DNA from: Rubrivivax sp.
GTDB taxonomy: Bacteria > Pseudomonadota > Gammaproteobacteria > Burkholderiales > Burkholderiaceae_C
NCBI GenBank assembly: GCA_020852865.1
Contig: JADYZZ010000102.1
Location: 1-43,868 of the forward strand
DNA length: 43,868 nt
Direction of reading: 5' to 3'
A program made the translations under genes and the position numbers. Below the pieces are notes generated by a model. That model ran no database searches. It saw only the letters and a program-made list of their open reading frames with translations, and was not told where the DNA came from. Numbering within the stretch: position 1 is the stretch's first letter; each line of letters opens with the position of its first letter. This document shows positions 17,063 to 25,871 of the stretch, one piece after another.

Positions 17063-17068
17063 TAGAAT
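17063..17068 (+). promoter_or_regulatory. Likely -10 box of the DUF47-pit pair
   Basis: TAGAAT lies 62 bases before the DUF47 ATG, which has its own Shine-Dalgarno. No clear -35 box, and no PHO-box-like repeat was recognised. Confidence 0.35.
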
Positions 17069-17130
17069 CTTCCGCAGATCGCCTCGCACGGGCCGAGGCG
17101 TTCGACGACGAGCACGAGGCGGGAGCATTC

Positions 17131-17778
17131 ATGGTCTTCGGCAAGCTGCTGCCGCGCGAAGGCAATTTCTTCGAGCTGTTCAACGAGCACGGTGCCCATG
17201 TCGCCGAGGGCGCACGCTCGTTTCTCGCGCTCGTGCAGCATTACGGCGACGCCGCGCTGCGCGAGCGCCACGCCCGGGCCGTCGGCGACGCCGAGCATGC
17301 GGCCGACCGCGTCACGGCCTCGGTGCACCGGCTGCTGCACAAGAGCTTCATCACGCCGCTCGACCGCGACCAGATTCTGCGCCTGATCGACGCCATGGAC
17401 GACGTGCTCGACTTGCTGCAGGACACGAGCGAGGTGATGTCGCTGTACGACCTGCAGAAGGTGTCGCCGGAGGTCCTGCGCCTGACGCAGATCTCGGTGC
17501 GCTGCTGCGAACGCGTGCAGGAGATCGTGGCGCTGCTGGCGCGTCTGCGCGACGCCGCCGTCGCCGAGCGCGTGCTCGCGGCCTGCGAGGAGATCGACCA
17601 GCTCGAGTCCGAGGCCGACGGCGTGATGCGCGCGGCCATGTCACGCCTGTTCCGCGAGGAGCCCGACACGCGTGAGCTGATCAAGCTCAAGGCGGTCTAC
17701 GAACACCTCGAGTCGATCTCCGACTGCTGCGAGGACGTGGCCAACATCGTCGAAGGCATCGTGCTCGAGAATTCCTGA
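17131..17778 (+). CDS. DUF47 (PhoU-like) accessory protein of the phosphate transporter
   Basis: The product is a 215-residue all-helical cytosolic protein of the PhoU-like DUF47 family. It has the E-x-x-A-D pattern in DAEHAADRVTASVHRLLHKSF and an acidic metal-binding-type segment DAMDDVLDLLQDTSEVMSLY. DUF47 genes are typically paired with pit genes and are thought to modulate low-affinity phosphate uptake, as PhoU does for Pst. A GGGAG Shine-Dalgarno precedes the ATG. pit starts 12 bases downstream. Confidence 0.92.
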   Translation: MVFGKLLPREGNFFELFNEHGAHVAEGARSFLALVQHYGDAALRERHARAVGDAEHAADRVTASVHRLLHKSFITPLDRDQILRLIDAMDDVLDLLQDTSEVMSLYDLQKVSPEVLRLTQISVRCCERVQEIVALLARLRDAAVAERVLAACEEIDQLESEADGVMRAAMSRLFREEPDTRELIKLKAVYEHLESISDCCEDVANIVEGIVLENS

Positions 17779-17789
17779 GGAGAGGGCTG

Positions 17790-18800
17790 GTGCAGTCGGT
17801 GCAGATGGCCCTGTGGGTCGTGGTGCTGCTCGTGGCGCTCGCGCTCGTCTTCGACTTCATGAACGGCTTCCACGATGCCGCGAACTCGATCGCGACCGTG
17901 GTCTCCACCGGCGTGCTCAAGCCCTATCAGGCGGTGGTGTTCGCGGCGCTGTTCAACGTCGTGGCGGTGTTCGTGTTCCACCTCAGCGTGGCCGCCACCG
18001 TGGGCAAGGGCATCGTCGCGCCCGGCGTCGTCGACCAGCATGTCGTCTTCGGCGCACTCATCGGCGCCATCGTCTGGAACGTGCTCACCTGGTGGTACGG
18101 CATCCCGAGCTCGAGCTCGCACGCGCTGATCGGCGGCATCGTCGGCGCTGCCATGGTCCGCGCCGGCACCGCACCCCTCGTGGCTTCGGGCCTGATCAAG
18201 ACCGTGGCCTTCATCGTCATCTCGCCGCTGCTCGGCTTCCTGTGCGGATCGCTGCTGATGGTCGCCGTGTCGTGGATCTTCGCGCGCAGTACGCCGCGCC
18301 GCGTGGACCGCCTGTTCCGACGCGCCCAGCTGCTGTCGGCCGGGTTGTATTCGCTCGGCCACGGCGGCAACGACGCGCAGAAGACGATCGGCATCATCTG
18401 GATGCTGCTGATCGCCTCGGGCCTGGCCGGCGCGGCGGACAAGGCCCCGCCGACCTGGGTCATCTGGAGCTGTTATCTGGCGATCGGCCTGGGCACGATG
18501 TTCGGCGGCTGGCGCATCGTCAAGACGATGGGCCAGCGCATCACCAAGCTCAAGCCGGTGGGCGGCTTCTGCGCCGAGGCCGGCGGCGCGATCACGCTGT
18601 TCACCGCCACCGCGCTCGGCGTGCCGGTGTCGACGACGCACACCATCACCGGCGCCATCTACGGCGTGGGCTCGGTGCGCAACCCGTCGGCGGTGCGCTG
18701 GGGGCTGGCCGGCAACATCGTCGTCGCCTGGATCGTCACCATCCCGGCCACAGCGCTGATCGCGGCGCTGTTCTGCGCCCTCAGCAACCGGCTCTTCTAG
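17790..18800 (+). CDS. pit: Low-affinity inorganic phosphate transporter (PiT family)
   Basis: The product is a 336-residue inner-membrane transporter with about ten hydrophobic helices. It has both PiT repeats: FDFMNGFHDAANSIATVV near residues 21-38, and the later GHGGNDAQKTIGIIW with GVPVSTTHTITGAIYGVG. It takes up metal-phosphate with protons. The GTG start has GGAGAG upstream and is the only start near the first helix. The TAG stop is composed of a TA dinucleotide and the first G of the MITE-like element that follows, so the present 3' end was set or preserved at the insertion point. Confidence 0.94.
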   Translation: MQSVQMALWVVVLLVALALVFDFMNGFHDAANSIATVVSTGVLKPYQAVVFAALFNVVAVFVFHLSVAATVGKGIVAPGVVDQHVVFGALIGAIVWNVLTWWYGIPSSSSHALIGGIVGAAMVRAGTAPLVASGLIKTVAFIVISPLLGFLCGSLLMVAVSWIFARSTPRRVDRLFRRAQLLSAGLYSLGHGGNDAQKTIGIIWMLLIASGLAGAADKAPPTWVIWSCYLAIGLGTMFGGWRIVKTMGQRITKLKPVGGFCAEAGGAITLFTATALGVPVSTTHTITGAIYGVGSVRNPSAVRWGLAGNIVVAWIVTIPATALIAALFCALSNRLF

Positions 18801-19075
18801 GAGCGTGGACGGCGGAAATCCGGCCCCACGCCGTGGCGAGTCGCGGTGCCGGGCAAGGCGCGCACGAGGCGCGTGGTTCGTGGTGCGTGCCACGCAACGA
18901 GCGTGCAACAGCGCCCGGCGCCGCGAATCGCCGCGGCCCGAAGGGTCGGACCCGGCTGAAGGCCCATGCGGCGTTGCGGCGCTGGCCCGGGCGTCCGGCC
19001 CGGGCTGCGCGCCGCGCCTTGCCCGGGCCTTCAGCCGGGGCCGACGCGGGGCTGGATTTCTGCCGCCCACGATCC
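18800..19075. repeat. MITE-like dispersed element, copy B
   Basis: This 276-base element is inverted relative to the copy at 126-394. Its ends read GGAGCGTGGACGGCGG and, inward from the right, GGATCGTGGGCGGCAG, both followed by AAATCC. The left flank is TA (18798-18799); the right flank is TG, so the duplication is decayed on one side. It contains a 7-base insertion relative to copy A. It begins at the last base of the pit stop codon and ends about 50 bases before the rpsP promoter. Confidence 0.7.
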
Positions 19076-19129
19076 TGGGCGCGACGGCGCCCGGCCGGCC
19101 GGGGCACCGGGCCTTGCGGGGCGGATGCC

Positions 19130-19135
19130 TATAAT
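19130..19135 (+). promoter_or_regulatory. -10 box of the rpsP-rimM-trmD operon
   Basis: A perfect TATAAT lies about 180 bases before the rpsP ATG, giving a leader of roughly 170 bases. No clear -35 hexamer is seen at the usual spacing. The leader 19141-19313 holds no recognisable gene; its role, if any, in ribosomal-protein regulation is unknown. Confidence 0.55.
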
Positions 19136-19313
19136 GCGCGGTTCGCGTCGCCGGCCCGCACTGCCATTCACGGCAACCTGCGGGCGTATCTACGGCGGCG
19201 GCAAACCCAAGGCAACGGCCGGCGGCACGAGCGATGCGCTGCCGGGCGTCAGGAAAGCCGGTCCGGCGTGTCTCCCGTGGCCTGGCGTTCGATTCGATCG
19301 ACAGAGGTTTCCC

Positions 19314-19562
19314 ATGGTCGTGATCCGTCTGGCCCGTGGCGGCGCCAAGAAGCGCCCCTTCTACAACATCGTCGTCGCCGACGCGCGCGAGCGCCGCGAC
19401 GGCCGCTTCATCGAGCGCGTCGGTTTCTACAACCCGATGGCCGCAGGCGCCGAGCAGGGCCTGCGTGTGGCGCTGGACCGCATCACGCACTGGCACGGCG
19501 TCGGCGCCCAGCTCTCGCCCACCGTCGCGCGGCTGGTGCAGCAGGCGAAGAAGGCGGCCTGA
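19314..19562 (+). CDS. rpsP: 30S ribosomal protein S16
   Basis: The product is an 82-residue S16 beginning [20 protein letters not shown], with [14 protein letters not shown], both strongly conserved. AGAGG precedes the ATG by 7 bases. The frame is open upstream through the leader into the neighbouring repeat, but that part is not S16-like. It is the first gene of the conserved rpsP-rimM-trmD-rplS cluster. Confidence 0.97.
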   Translation: MVVIRLARGGAKKRPFYNIVVADARERRDGRFIERVGFYNPMAAGAEQGLRVALDRITHWHGVGAQLSPTVARLVQQAKKAA

Positions 19563-19617
19563 GCGCGAGGCGCGGCACCGGGTGGGCCGCTCCGTTCGCC
19601 CCGTGCCCGCGCGGCGC

Positions 19618-20190
19618 ATGCCGCGCGCGCTGACCGAGTCGGCTGCGTCGGCGTCCTTTCCCGACGATGCGGTCGAGCTCGGCCGCATCGCCGGCGCCTG
19701 GGGCGTGCGCGGCGGCGTCCGCGTCAAGCCGTTCGCGGCGCGCCCGCTGGCGCTGCTGCACGCGACACAGTGGTTCCTGCGCGCGGGCGACGACCCGGGC
19801 GCGGCGCCGCCGCTGCCCGCGGTGCTGCAGGTCACGGCCGCGCGCATGCAAGCCGGCACCGTCGTCGCGGTCTGCGACACGCTGCACGACCGCGACGCCG
19901 CCGAGGCGCTGCGCGGTGCGCGCGTGTTCGTCTCGCGCGCGCAGTTCCCGAACGCCGATGCCGACGAGTACTACTGGGTCGACCTGATCGGCCTCGAGGT
20001 GCGCAACCGTCGGGGTGAGCGGCTCGGCGTCGTCGGCGGCCTGCTCGAGACCGGGCCGCAATGCGTGCTGTGCGTCACGGCGCCCGATGCGGCGGCCGAG
20101 GAACTGCTGATCCCCTTCGTGGCCGCACATGTCGACCGGGTCGACCTGGCTGCACGCCTGATCGAGGTCGACTGGCAACGCGAAGGCTGA
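19618..20190 (+). CDS. rimM: Ribosome maturation factor RimM
   Basis: The product is a 190-residue protein with an N-terminal RimM barrel ([21 protein letters not shown] at about residues 17-37) and a C-terminal PRC barrel ([13 protein letters not shown] ... ELLIPFV). RimM binds S19 and the 16S 3' domain during 30S assembly. The start is uncertain: ATG 19618 was chosen, but in-frame GTGs at 19582 and 19603 are possible and no strong Shine-Dalgarno decides. trmD starts 28 bases after the stop. Confidence 0.93.
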   Translation: MPRALTESAASASFPDDAVELGRIAGAWGVRGGVRVKPFAARPLALLHATQWFLRAGDDPGAAPPLPAVLQVTAARMQAGTVVAVCDTLHDRDAAEALRGARVFVSRAQFPNADADEYYWVDLIGLEVRNRRGERLGVVGGLLETGPQCVLCVTAPDAAAEELLIPFVAAHVDRVDLAARLIEVDWQREG

Positions 20191-20218
20191 AGCCGCGCCG
20201 GGTACCGTTCGCGCCGCC

Positions 20219-20968
20219 ATGCGCTTCGATGTCGTCACGCTGTTCCCCGAACTCTTCGCGCCGCACCTGACGCAGGGCGTCACGCGACGCGCGTTCGGCA
20301 CCGGCGGCGTCACGGTGCGCCTGTGGCAGCTGCGCGACTTCGCCGACGACGCCTGCGGCCGCGTCGACGATCGGCCTTTCGGCGGCGGCCCCGGCATGGT
20401 GCTGTGCGCCGAGCCGCTGCTGCGCGCGCTCGGCGCCGTGACGGCCGAACGCGGCGCGCCGGCCCCGGTCGTGCACTTCACGCCCACCGGCAGGCGGCTC
20501 GACCAGGCGCTCGTGCGCGCGTTCGCGGCCGGACCCGGCGCGGTGCTGATCTGCGGGCGCTACGAGGGCGTGGACGAGCGCTTCGTCGCGCGACGCGTCA
20601 CGCACCAGATCAGCCTGGGCGACTTCGTGCTTTCCGGCGGCGAGTTGCCCGCGCTCGCGCTGCTCGACGCGGTGGCGCGGCTGCAACCGGGCGTGCTGAA
20701 CGCGCCCTCGCACGAGCAGGACAGCTTCGCCGACGGGCTGCTCGAAGGGCCGCGCTACACGCGGCCCGAGCGCCTGGTCGTCGACGGCGAGACGCTCGCG
20801 GTGCCGGCGGTGCTGCTGTCCGGGCACCACGCGCAGATCGCGCGCTGGCAGCGCGAGCGTTCGCTCGAGGCGACGGCGCGCCGCCGCCCCGATCTGCTGG
20901 CCGCGGCGCGCGCCGCCGGGCTGCTCACCGCGGCGGACGAGCGGTTCATCGCCGGCCTGTCGCTATAA
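20219..20968 (+). CDS. trmD: tRNA (guanine37-N1)-methyltransferase
   Basis: The product is a 249-residue SPOUT methyltransferase that makes m1G37 in tRNA and prevents +1 frameshifts. It starts [13 protein letters not shown]. The knotted SAM site is shown by [22 protein letters not shown] and [13 protein letters not shown]. The 3' end contains a TATAAT that overlaps the TAA stop and may drive rplS. Confidence 0.97.
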   Translation: MRFDVVTLFPELFAPHLTQGVTRRAFGTGGVTVRLWQLRDFADDACGRVDDRPFGGGPGMVLCAEPLLRALGAVTAERGAPAPVVHFTPTGRRLDQALVRAFAAGPGAVLICGRYEGVDERFVARRVTHQISLGDFVLSGGELPALALLDAVARLQPGVLNAPSHEQDSFADGLLEGPRYTRPERLVVDGETLAVPAVLLSGHHAQIARWQRERSLEATARRRPDLLAAARAAGLLTAADERFIAGLSL

Positions 20969-20969
20969 T
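20964..20969 (+). promoter_or_regulatory. Possible internal -10 box for rplS
   Basis: A perfect TATAAT spans the trmD stop codon and lies about 93 bases before the rplS start. No -35 box stands out. L19 is needed in stoichiometric amounts while TrmD is rare, so an extra promoter here would make sense. Confidence 0.35.
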
Positions 20970-21061
20970 CCGCCGCTTTTCGATCCTCTGCCGGGCTCCT
21001 ACAGCGCCGCGCGCCGCGGCCGCCCGCCACAACCCCGGGCACGATCGATCTGGAGCGCATC

Positions 21062-21412
21062 TTGGACCTCATCGCCACGCTCGAGCGCGAAGAAATCGCG
21101 CGCCTCGGCAAGACCCTGCCCGAATTCGCCCCGGGCGACACGGTGGTCGTCAACGTCAATGTCGTCGAGGGTACGCGCAAGCGCGTGCAGGCCTACGAAG
21201 GCGTCGTCATCGCCAAACGCAACCGCGGACTCAACAGCAGCTTCATCGTGCGCAAGATCTCCAGCGGCGAAGGCGTCGAGCGCACGTTCCAGCTCTACAG
21301 CCCGCTCATCGCCGGCATCGAGGTCAAGCGCCGCGGCGACGTGCGCCGCGCCAAGCTGTACTTCCTGCGCGAGCGCAGCGGCAAGTCGGCCCGCATCAAG
21401 GCCAAGCTCTGA
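21062..21412 (+). CDS. rplS: 50S ribosomal protein L19
   Basis: The product is a 116-residue L19, at the interface of the two subunits. It has [39 protein letters not shown] and the C-terminal [19 protein letters not shown] block. The start is TTG at 21062, giving [12 protein letters not shown], the usual N-terminus; GGAG lies 7 bases upstream. A TTG start for a highly expressed ribosomal protein is unusual. Confidence 0.96.
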   Translation: MDLIATLEREEIARLGKTLPEFAPGDTVVVNVNVVEGTRKRVQAYEGVVIAKRNRGLNSSFIVRKISSGEGVERTFQLYSPLIAGIEVKRRGDVRRAKLYFLRERSGKSARIKAKL

Positions 21413-21425
21413 CCCGGGCGGGGAG

Positions 21426-22175
21426 ATGCCCGCGACGCCCGACCATCCTGCATCCGGTCCGGCCGCGCGCACGCGCGGGCCGAGGATCTTCGACCCGCAC
21501 CAGGTGCCGGTGGTCGGGACCGACGCGCACCTGCCTGCGCTGGGCGCCGAGCGGCTGGGTGAGGGTACCCTGCGCGCGCGCTTCGCCGCGCTGCGCGCGG
21601 GCGCCGGCTGGACGCCCGAACTGCCCGGCGATGGCCGCCTGATCGTCGACAGCGAGCCGGCGCCGGCGGCCGTGCTCGTGCCGCTGGTGCGGCGCGAAGC
21701 CGGGCTGCAGGTGCTGCTCACGCGCCGCACCCAGCATCTGCGCGACCACGCCGGCCAGATCAGCTTTCCGGGCGGCCGCAGCGAGCCCGCCGACCACGGC
21801 GCCGCCGGCACCGCGCTGCGCGAGACCGAGGAGGAGGTGGGCCTCGGGCGCCGGCACATCGAGATCGTCGGCGAACTGCCGCGCTACGTCACGATCACCG
21901 GCTACGACGTGACCCCGGTCGTGGCGCTGATTTCGACGCCGTTCGCGCTCCACCCGGACCGGCACGAGGTGGCCGAGGTGTTCGAGGTGCCGCTTGCCTT
22001 CCTGATGACGCCGGCGCACCACCGGCGCCACCAGTTCGTCTGGGAAGGCGGCCCGCGCCAGTTCCTGTCGATGCCCTGGCAGGGCCGCGGCGCCGACGGG
22101 CTCGAGCACGAGTACTTCATCTGGGGCGCCACGGCGGCGATGTTGCGCAACCTGTACCGCTTCCTGGCCGACTGA
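21426..22175 (+). CDS. Nudix hydrolase, CoA pyrophosphatase type
   Basis: The product is a 249-residue Nudix protein. The CoA-pyrophosphatase (UPF0035) signature LLTRRTQHLRDHAGQISFPG leads into the Nudix box, GGRSEPADHG followed by ALRETEEEVGL, with metal-binding glutamates in RETEEE. Members split CoA into 3',5'-ADP and phosphopantetheine, probably clearing oxidised CoA. The ATG at 21426 follows GGGAG and lies 13 bases after rplS. The first ~75 residues are a less conserved N-terminal extension. Confidence 0.9.
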   Translation: MPATPDHPASGPAARTRGPRIFDPHQVPVVGTDAHLPALGAERLGEGTLRARFAALRAGAGWTPELPGDGRLIVDSEPAPAAVLVPLVRREAGLQVLLTRRTQHLRDHAGQISFPGGRSEPADHGAAGTALRETEEEVGLGRRHIEIVGELPRYVTITGYDVTPVVALISTPFALHPDRHEVAEVFEVPLAFLMTPAHHRRHQFVWEGGPRQFLSMPWQGRGADGLEHEYFIWGATAAMLRNLYRFLAD

Positions 22176-22200
22176 CTTGCTGCGCGCCCTATGGCACCCC

Positions 22201-22227
22201 GGCGCGGGCACGATTCATGTCTTCACA
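22201..22227 (+). repeat. 27-base direct repeat, left copy
   Basis: GGCGCGGGCACGATTCATGT plus CTTCACA lies in the gap before the CbiB-like gene. A second copy with 3 differences lies just after that gene at 23298-23324, in the same orientation. Confidence 0.5.
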
Positions 22228-22277
22228 AGCTGCGGGCCGGCCCTCGGGCGCCGGCGCGGAGCCCGGCGCGCGCCGCC

Positions 22278-22283
22278 TATCAT
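22278..22283 (+). promoter_or_regulatory. -10-like box 8 bases before the CbiB-like ATG
   Basis: TATCAT ends 8 bases before the ATG at 22292, with no Shine-Dalgarno in between. It is a candidate leaderless promoter. Confidence 0.35.
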
Positions 22284-22291
22284 CGGGCTCG

Positions 22292-23281
22292 ATGAGCTTC
22301 TTCGCGGTTCTCCTCGCCCTCGTCATCGAGCAGCTCAAGCCGCTGCCGCGCGACAACCGCGTGCACGAACGGGTGGTCGGCTGGGTCGGCTGGTGCGGAC
22401 GCAACTTCGACGCCGGCCGCCCGCACCACGCCTGGGTGGTGTGGTGCGTGTCGGTGCTGCTGCCGGGCCTGGCGGTGGCGGCGGTGTATCTGTCGATCCG
22501 GCACTGGAGCCTGCTGCTCGCGCTCGCCTTCGACGTGCTGCTGCTGTATCTCACGCTGGGCTTTCGCCAGTTCAGCCACTACTTCACCGACATCCGCGAC
22601 GCGCTCGAGCGCGGCGACGAGAACGAGGCGCGCCGCCTGCTCGCCGAGTGGCGCCACCTCGACACGAGCGAGCTGCCGCGCACCGAAGTGCTGCGCCATG
22701 TCATCGAACACGCTCTGCTGGCGGCGCATCGGCATGTGTTCGGCGTCTTCTTCTGGTTCGTCGCGCTGTCCGCACTCGGCCTCGGGCCGATGGGCGCGGT
22801 GGTCTACCGCCTGGCCGAGTTCTCGAGCCGCTACTGGGGCTTCCGCCACCGCACGCTCGACGCGCCGGTGAACGACGCGCTGCGCCTGCTGTCGCAACGC
22901 CTGTTCAAGGCGATCGAGCATTTGCCGGCGCGTCTGACGGCATTCGGCTTCGCGGTGGTGGGCAACTTCGAGGAGGCGGTGGCCGGCTGGCGCCGCGACG
23001 CGCCGCTGTGGCAGCACGCCAACGAGGGCATCATCCTGGCCGCCGCCGCCGGCGCCGTGGGCGTGCAGCTGGGCGGGGCCGCGCCGCCGGGCGTCACGCC
23101 CGATCGCTCCAAGACCCTGAGCGCAGGTGTCGAGCCCGGCACGGCCGACGCCGCCGGCTCCACCGCCGGCGTGCCGCCGCAGCTCGGTCACCTGCACAGC
23201 GTGGTCGGCCTCGTCTGGCGCTCGGTGGTGCTTTGGATGCTGCTGCTGGCGCTGCTGACGCTGGCCAACATCGTCGGCTGA
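22292..23281 (+). CDS. CobD/CbiB-family membrane protein
   Basis: The product is a 329-residue inner-membrane protein. Hydrophobic segments lie near residues 4-18, 48-66, 70-85, 155-175, 250-265 and the C-terminus (VVLWMLLLALLTLANIVG). It resembles the CobD/CbiB superfamily, which includes adenosylcobinamide-phosphate synthase and AmpE-like proteins. No other cobalamin gene is nearby, and Burkholderiales carry such stand-alone members, so a cobalamin role should not be assumed. ATG 22292 (MSFFAVLLALVIEQLKPLPR) was chosen because the first helix starts there; the frame opens at 22217. The gene is bracketed by a 27-base direct repeat. Confidence 0.8.
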   Translation: MSFFAVLLALVIEQLKPLPRDNRVHERVVGWVGWCGRNFDAGRPHHAWVVWCVSVLLPGLAVAAVYLSIRHWSLLLALAFDVLLLYLTLGFRQFSHYFTDIRDALERGDENEARRLLAEWRHLDTSELPRTEVLRHVIEHALLAAHRHVFGVFFWFVALSALGLGPMGAVVYRLAEFSSRYWGFRHRTLDAPVNDALRLLSQRLFKAIEHLPARLTAFGFAVVGNFEEAVAGWRRDAPLWQHANEGIILAAAAGAVGVQLGGAAPPGVTPDRSKTLSAGVEPGTADAAGSTAGVPPQLGHLHSVVGLVWRSVVLWMLLLALLTLANIVG

Positions 23282-23297
23282 GCCTGCGGCGGCATGA

Positions 23298-23324
23298 GGC
23301 GCGGGCACGATGCAGGTGTTCACA
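23298..23324 (+). repeat. 27-base direct repeat, right copy
   Basis: GGCGCGGGCACGATGCAGGT plus GTTCACA matches the copy at 22201-22227 at 24 of 27 positions. It starts 17 bases after the stop of the CbiB-like gene. Confidence 0.5.
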
Positions 23325-23404
23325 GGTCCCGTGTCGCGTCTTCGCGCGCGCTGAGCACCCCACGGGCCCGCGTGGCGCCCGGCTCGCAGCCGCACGGGAT
23401 CAAG

Positions 23405-23425
23405 CCAGGCGGCGCAGCCGCCTGG
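23405..23425. terminator. Hairpin between convergent CbiB-like and rsgA genes
   Basis: CCAGGCGGC, GCA loop, GCCGCCTGG forms a perfect 9-bp stem between two converging genes. There is no T tract on either side, so termination is only suggested by position. Confidence 0.35.
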
Positions 23426-23440
23426 GCCTGAGCCGGCGCG

Positions 23441-24382
23441 TCACCAACTGGCCTGAGCGAGTTCCGCGTACAGATCGTCGTAGATCCGCAGCCGCGCGGC
23501 ACTGATCGCGCCGCGCGCGGCTGCGGCGCGCACGCCGCAGCCGGGCTCCTGCCGGTGCGTGCAGTTGTAGAAGCGGCACTGGCCGAGCGCGGCTTCGATG
23601 TCGGGCATGAGGTGCGCGAGTTCGGCCGCGTCGATCTGGCGCAGGCCGAACTCCTGGAAGCCCGGCGAGTCGATCAGCGCCGTGCTGCGCGCCGCGTCGA
23701 GCCAGTACCAGGTGGTGGCGCTCGTCGTGTGGCGCCCGGCGTTGAGCGCGCGCGAGATCGCGCCCACCTGCGCTGCTGCCGTCGGCACGAAGCAGTTGAC
23801 GAGCGTGCTCTTGCCCATGCCGCTCGGGCCCAGCACGAGCGTCGCGCGGCCGGCCAGGCGCGGCCCGAGCAGCGCGCGCGCGCCCGGCGCATCGACGGCG
23901 AGCGCGAGCTCGAGCAGTTCCACGCCCATGGCGCGATAGGGCGCGAGCCGCGCGCGCGCCTGTGCGGCGCCCGGCAGGTCGATCTTGTTCAGCACGACGA
24001 AGGCGGGGATCTGCGCCGCGCGCGCGGCGATGAGCGCGCGCGCGAGCTGTGTCTCGGCGAACGGCGGCGCGACGGCCACCAGCACGAGCAGTTGGTCGAG
24101 GTTGGCGGCGAAGGACTTGCTGCGCCAGGCGTCGCGGCGCAGCAGCAGGTTGCGCCGCGGCTCGACGCGCTCGATCACGCCCTCGTCGCCGCTGGCCTGC
24201 CAGAGCACGCGATCGCCGACCACGACCTCGCTCCTCTTGCCGCGCGCGTGGCCATGCACGCGCCTGCCCTCGGGCGTTTCGACGACGGCGTGGCGCCCGT
24301 GTGCGGCCACCACGAGCCCGGCCTCCAGGCCGACCTCGGGCTCGGCGGCGGCCAGTGCGGCCAGATCGGCCCGGCGGCTCAC
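23441..24382 (-). CDS. rsgA: Small ribosomal subunit biogenesis GTPase RsgA
   Basis: The product is a 313-residue circularly permuted GTPase that checks late 30S assembly. It has an N-terminal OB fold (about 15-85) and NKID (G4) at 132-135, which comes before the P-loop GPSGMGKS at 185-192 and so shows the permutation. The DSPGFQEF G3 motif follows, then a C-terminal zinc site with Cys269, Cys274, His276 and Cys282. The GTG start at 24380-24382 overlaps the stop of the M48 protease gene as GTGA, which supports it. The two genes are probably co-transcribed. Confidence 0.95.
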   Translation of the reverse strand: MSRRADLAALAAAEPEVGLEAGLVVAAHGRHAVVETPEGRRVHGHARGKRSEVVVGDRVLWQASGDEGVIERVEPRRNLLLRRDAWRSKSFAANLDQLLVLVAVAPPFAETQLARALIAARAAQIPAFVVLNKIDLPGAAQARARLAPYRAMGVELLELALAVDAPGARALLGPRLAGRATLVLGPSGMGKSTLVNCFVPTAAAQVGAISRALNAGRHTTSATTWYWLDAARSTALIDSPGFQEFGLRQIDAAELAHLMPDIEAALGQCRFYNCTHRQEPGCGVRAAAARGAISAARLRIYDDLYAELAQASW

Positions 24383-25674
24383 GTCGGCGCGGCCGGCTGC
24401 AAGGTCGCTGCCGGCTCGGGCAGGGCGGCCAGGCGCTCGCCCGTGGGCGGATGCGAGTAGTGGAAGCGCGCGTACAGCGGATCGGGCGTCAGCGTGCTCG
24501 CGTTGTCCTCGTGCAGCTTGAGCAGCGCGCTGGCCAGATCGCGTCCGTCGGCCTGCCGGCAGGCGTAGGCGTCGGCCTCGAACTCGTGGCGCCGCGACGT
24601 CAGTGCGAGCAGCGGCGAGACGAAGAAGCCGAAGGGCGGCAGCGCCAGCGCGAACAGCAGCAGCGCCAGCGCGTCGTTGGGCGCGCCCAGGTTGGGCTCG
24701 ACGCCCAGGCCGCGGTAGAAGCCCGGCTGCGCCGCCAGCCAGCCGAGCAGGGCCAGCGCGCCCAGGCTGAGCGCGAACAGCGCCGCCATGCGCTGGTGCA
24801 CATGGCGGCGCTTGTAGTGGCCGAGCTCGTGCGCGAGCACCGCCTCCACCTCGCCCGGCGTCAGGCGCGCCAGCAGGGTGTCGAAGAAGACAACGCGCCT
24901 GGCCGCGCCCAGGCCGGTGAAATAGGCGTTGGCGTGCGCCGAGCGCCGGCTGCCGTCCATCACGAACAGGCCGCGTGCGGCGAAGCCGGTGCGGCGCATC
25001 AGTTCCGTGATGCGCGCGCGCAGCGCTTCGTCGTCGAGGGGGCGGAACTCGTTGAACAGCGGCGCGATGAGGGTGGGGTAGACGACCAGCAGCAGCAGGT
25101 TGAAGCCGACCCAGGCGGCCCAGGCCCAGAGCCACCACAGGCCGCCCGAAGCGCCCATGATCCACAGCACGAGCACGGCGAGGGGTCCGCCGACGATCGC
25201 GGCGACCAGCGCGCCCTTGAGCAGGTCGGCGAGCCACAGGCCGAGGCTCATGCGGTTGAAGCCGTACCGCTGCTCGATGCGGAAGGTCTCGTACCAGGCG
25301 AGCGGCAGCTCGAGCAGTGCGCCGACCAGGGCGAACGCGCCCAGCAGCGCGAGCTGGTAGGCCAGCGCGCCCCAGCGCGGCGCGATGGCGTCGCGCAGCG
25401 CGCTGTTGAGCGCATCCAGGCCGCCCAGCAGCGTCCAGCCGAGCAGCAGCGCGGCGGCGAAGGCCGTGGCGACGATGCCGAGCCGGACCTGCGCGAGCGT
25501 GTATGCGGCCGCCTTGCGGTGAGCATCGAGCGTGACGGTGCGCGCGAACGCCGCCGGCACGCGCTCGCGGTGCGCCGCCACGTGCCGCATCTGGCGCAGC
25601 GCGAGCCACAGCCTTACGGCGTAGGCGGCGAGCAGCGCCGCGACGAAGATCCAGGTCACCACCGAAGCCGGCAT
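24379..25674 (-). CDS. M48 (Ste24-like) membrane metallopeptidase
   Basis: The product is a 431-residue inner-membrane peptidase. About six to seven hydrophobic helices surround the zinc site HELGH (282-286) with the downstream EFEAD (364-368). Architecture and the segments RIEQRYGFN and LFNEFRPL match Ste24/CAAX-protease-1-like M48A members. Bacterial members probably take part in membrane protein quality control, as HtpX does; no prenylated substrate is expected. The stop overlaps the rsgA start. The ATG lies only 6 bases after a -10-like TAAACT, suggesting a leaderless mRNA. orn is divergent. Confidence 0.92.
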   Translation of the reverse strand: MPASVVTWIFVAALLAAYAVRLWLALRQMRHVAAHRERVPAAFARTVTLDAHRKAAAYTLAQVRLGIVATAFAAALLLGWTLLGGLDALNSALRDAIAPRWGALAYQLALLGAFALVGALLELPLAWYETFRIEQRYGFNRMSLGLWLADLLKGALVAAIVGGPLAVLVLWIMGASGGLWWLWAWAAWVGFNLLLLVVYPTLIAPLFNEFRPLDDEALRARITELMRRTGFAARGLFVMDGSRRSAHANAYFTGLGAARRVVFFDTLLARLTPGEVEAVLAHELGHYKRRHVHQRMAALFALSLGALALLGWLAAQPGFYRGLGVEPNLGAPNDALALLLFALALPPFGFFVSPLLALTSRRHEFEADAYACRQADGRDLASALLKLHEDNASTLTPDPLYARFHYSHPPTGERLAALPEPAATLQPAAPT

Positions 25675-25680
25675 GGCGCG

Positions 25681-25686
25681 AGTTTA
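25681..25686 (-). promoter_or_regulatory. -10-like box 6 bases before the M48 start
   Basis: TAAACT on the minus strand is separated from the ATG by CGCGCC, with no Shine-Dalgarno. Transcription would begin at or next to the start codon. Confidence 0.4.
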
Positions 25687-25857
25687 GGCGGCCGCCGCCG
25701 CAGCCTGCCGTGTCGCGTTCGCGGGGCAAGCCGGCCCCGATGCGCGCGATCGTCGCCGGCAACGGCTGCCCGAGCGCGGCGCCGGCTGGCGCGGGTGCCG
25801 GCAAGCGCGATGCCGGCAAACGCCGCCCCGGCTCACGGCCGAGCGCCGGGCATCCGC

Positions 25858-25863
25858 GACAAT
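25858..25863 (+). promoter_or_regulatory. -10-like box 8 bases before orn
   Basis: GACAAT, close to TACAAT, ends 8 bases before the orn ATG, and no Shine-Dalgarno is present. The divergent gap to the M48 gene (25675-25871) shows nothing else beyond these two boxes. Confidence 0.35.
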
Positions 25864-25871
25864 CGCGCGCC

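Noticed and set aside
18966..19313. Open frame in phase with rpsP extending upstream through the leader and into the repeat
   Set aside because: S16 begins at 19314 with a conserved N-terminus and ribosome-binding site, and the TATAAT at 19130 lies within the extension. Base composition keeps the frame open.
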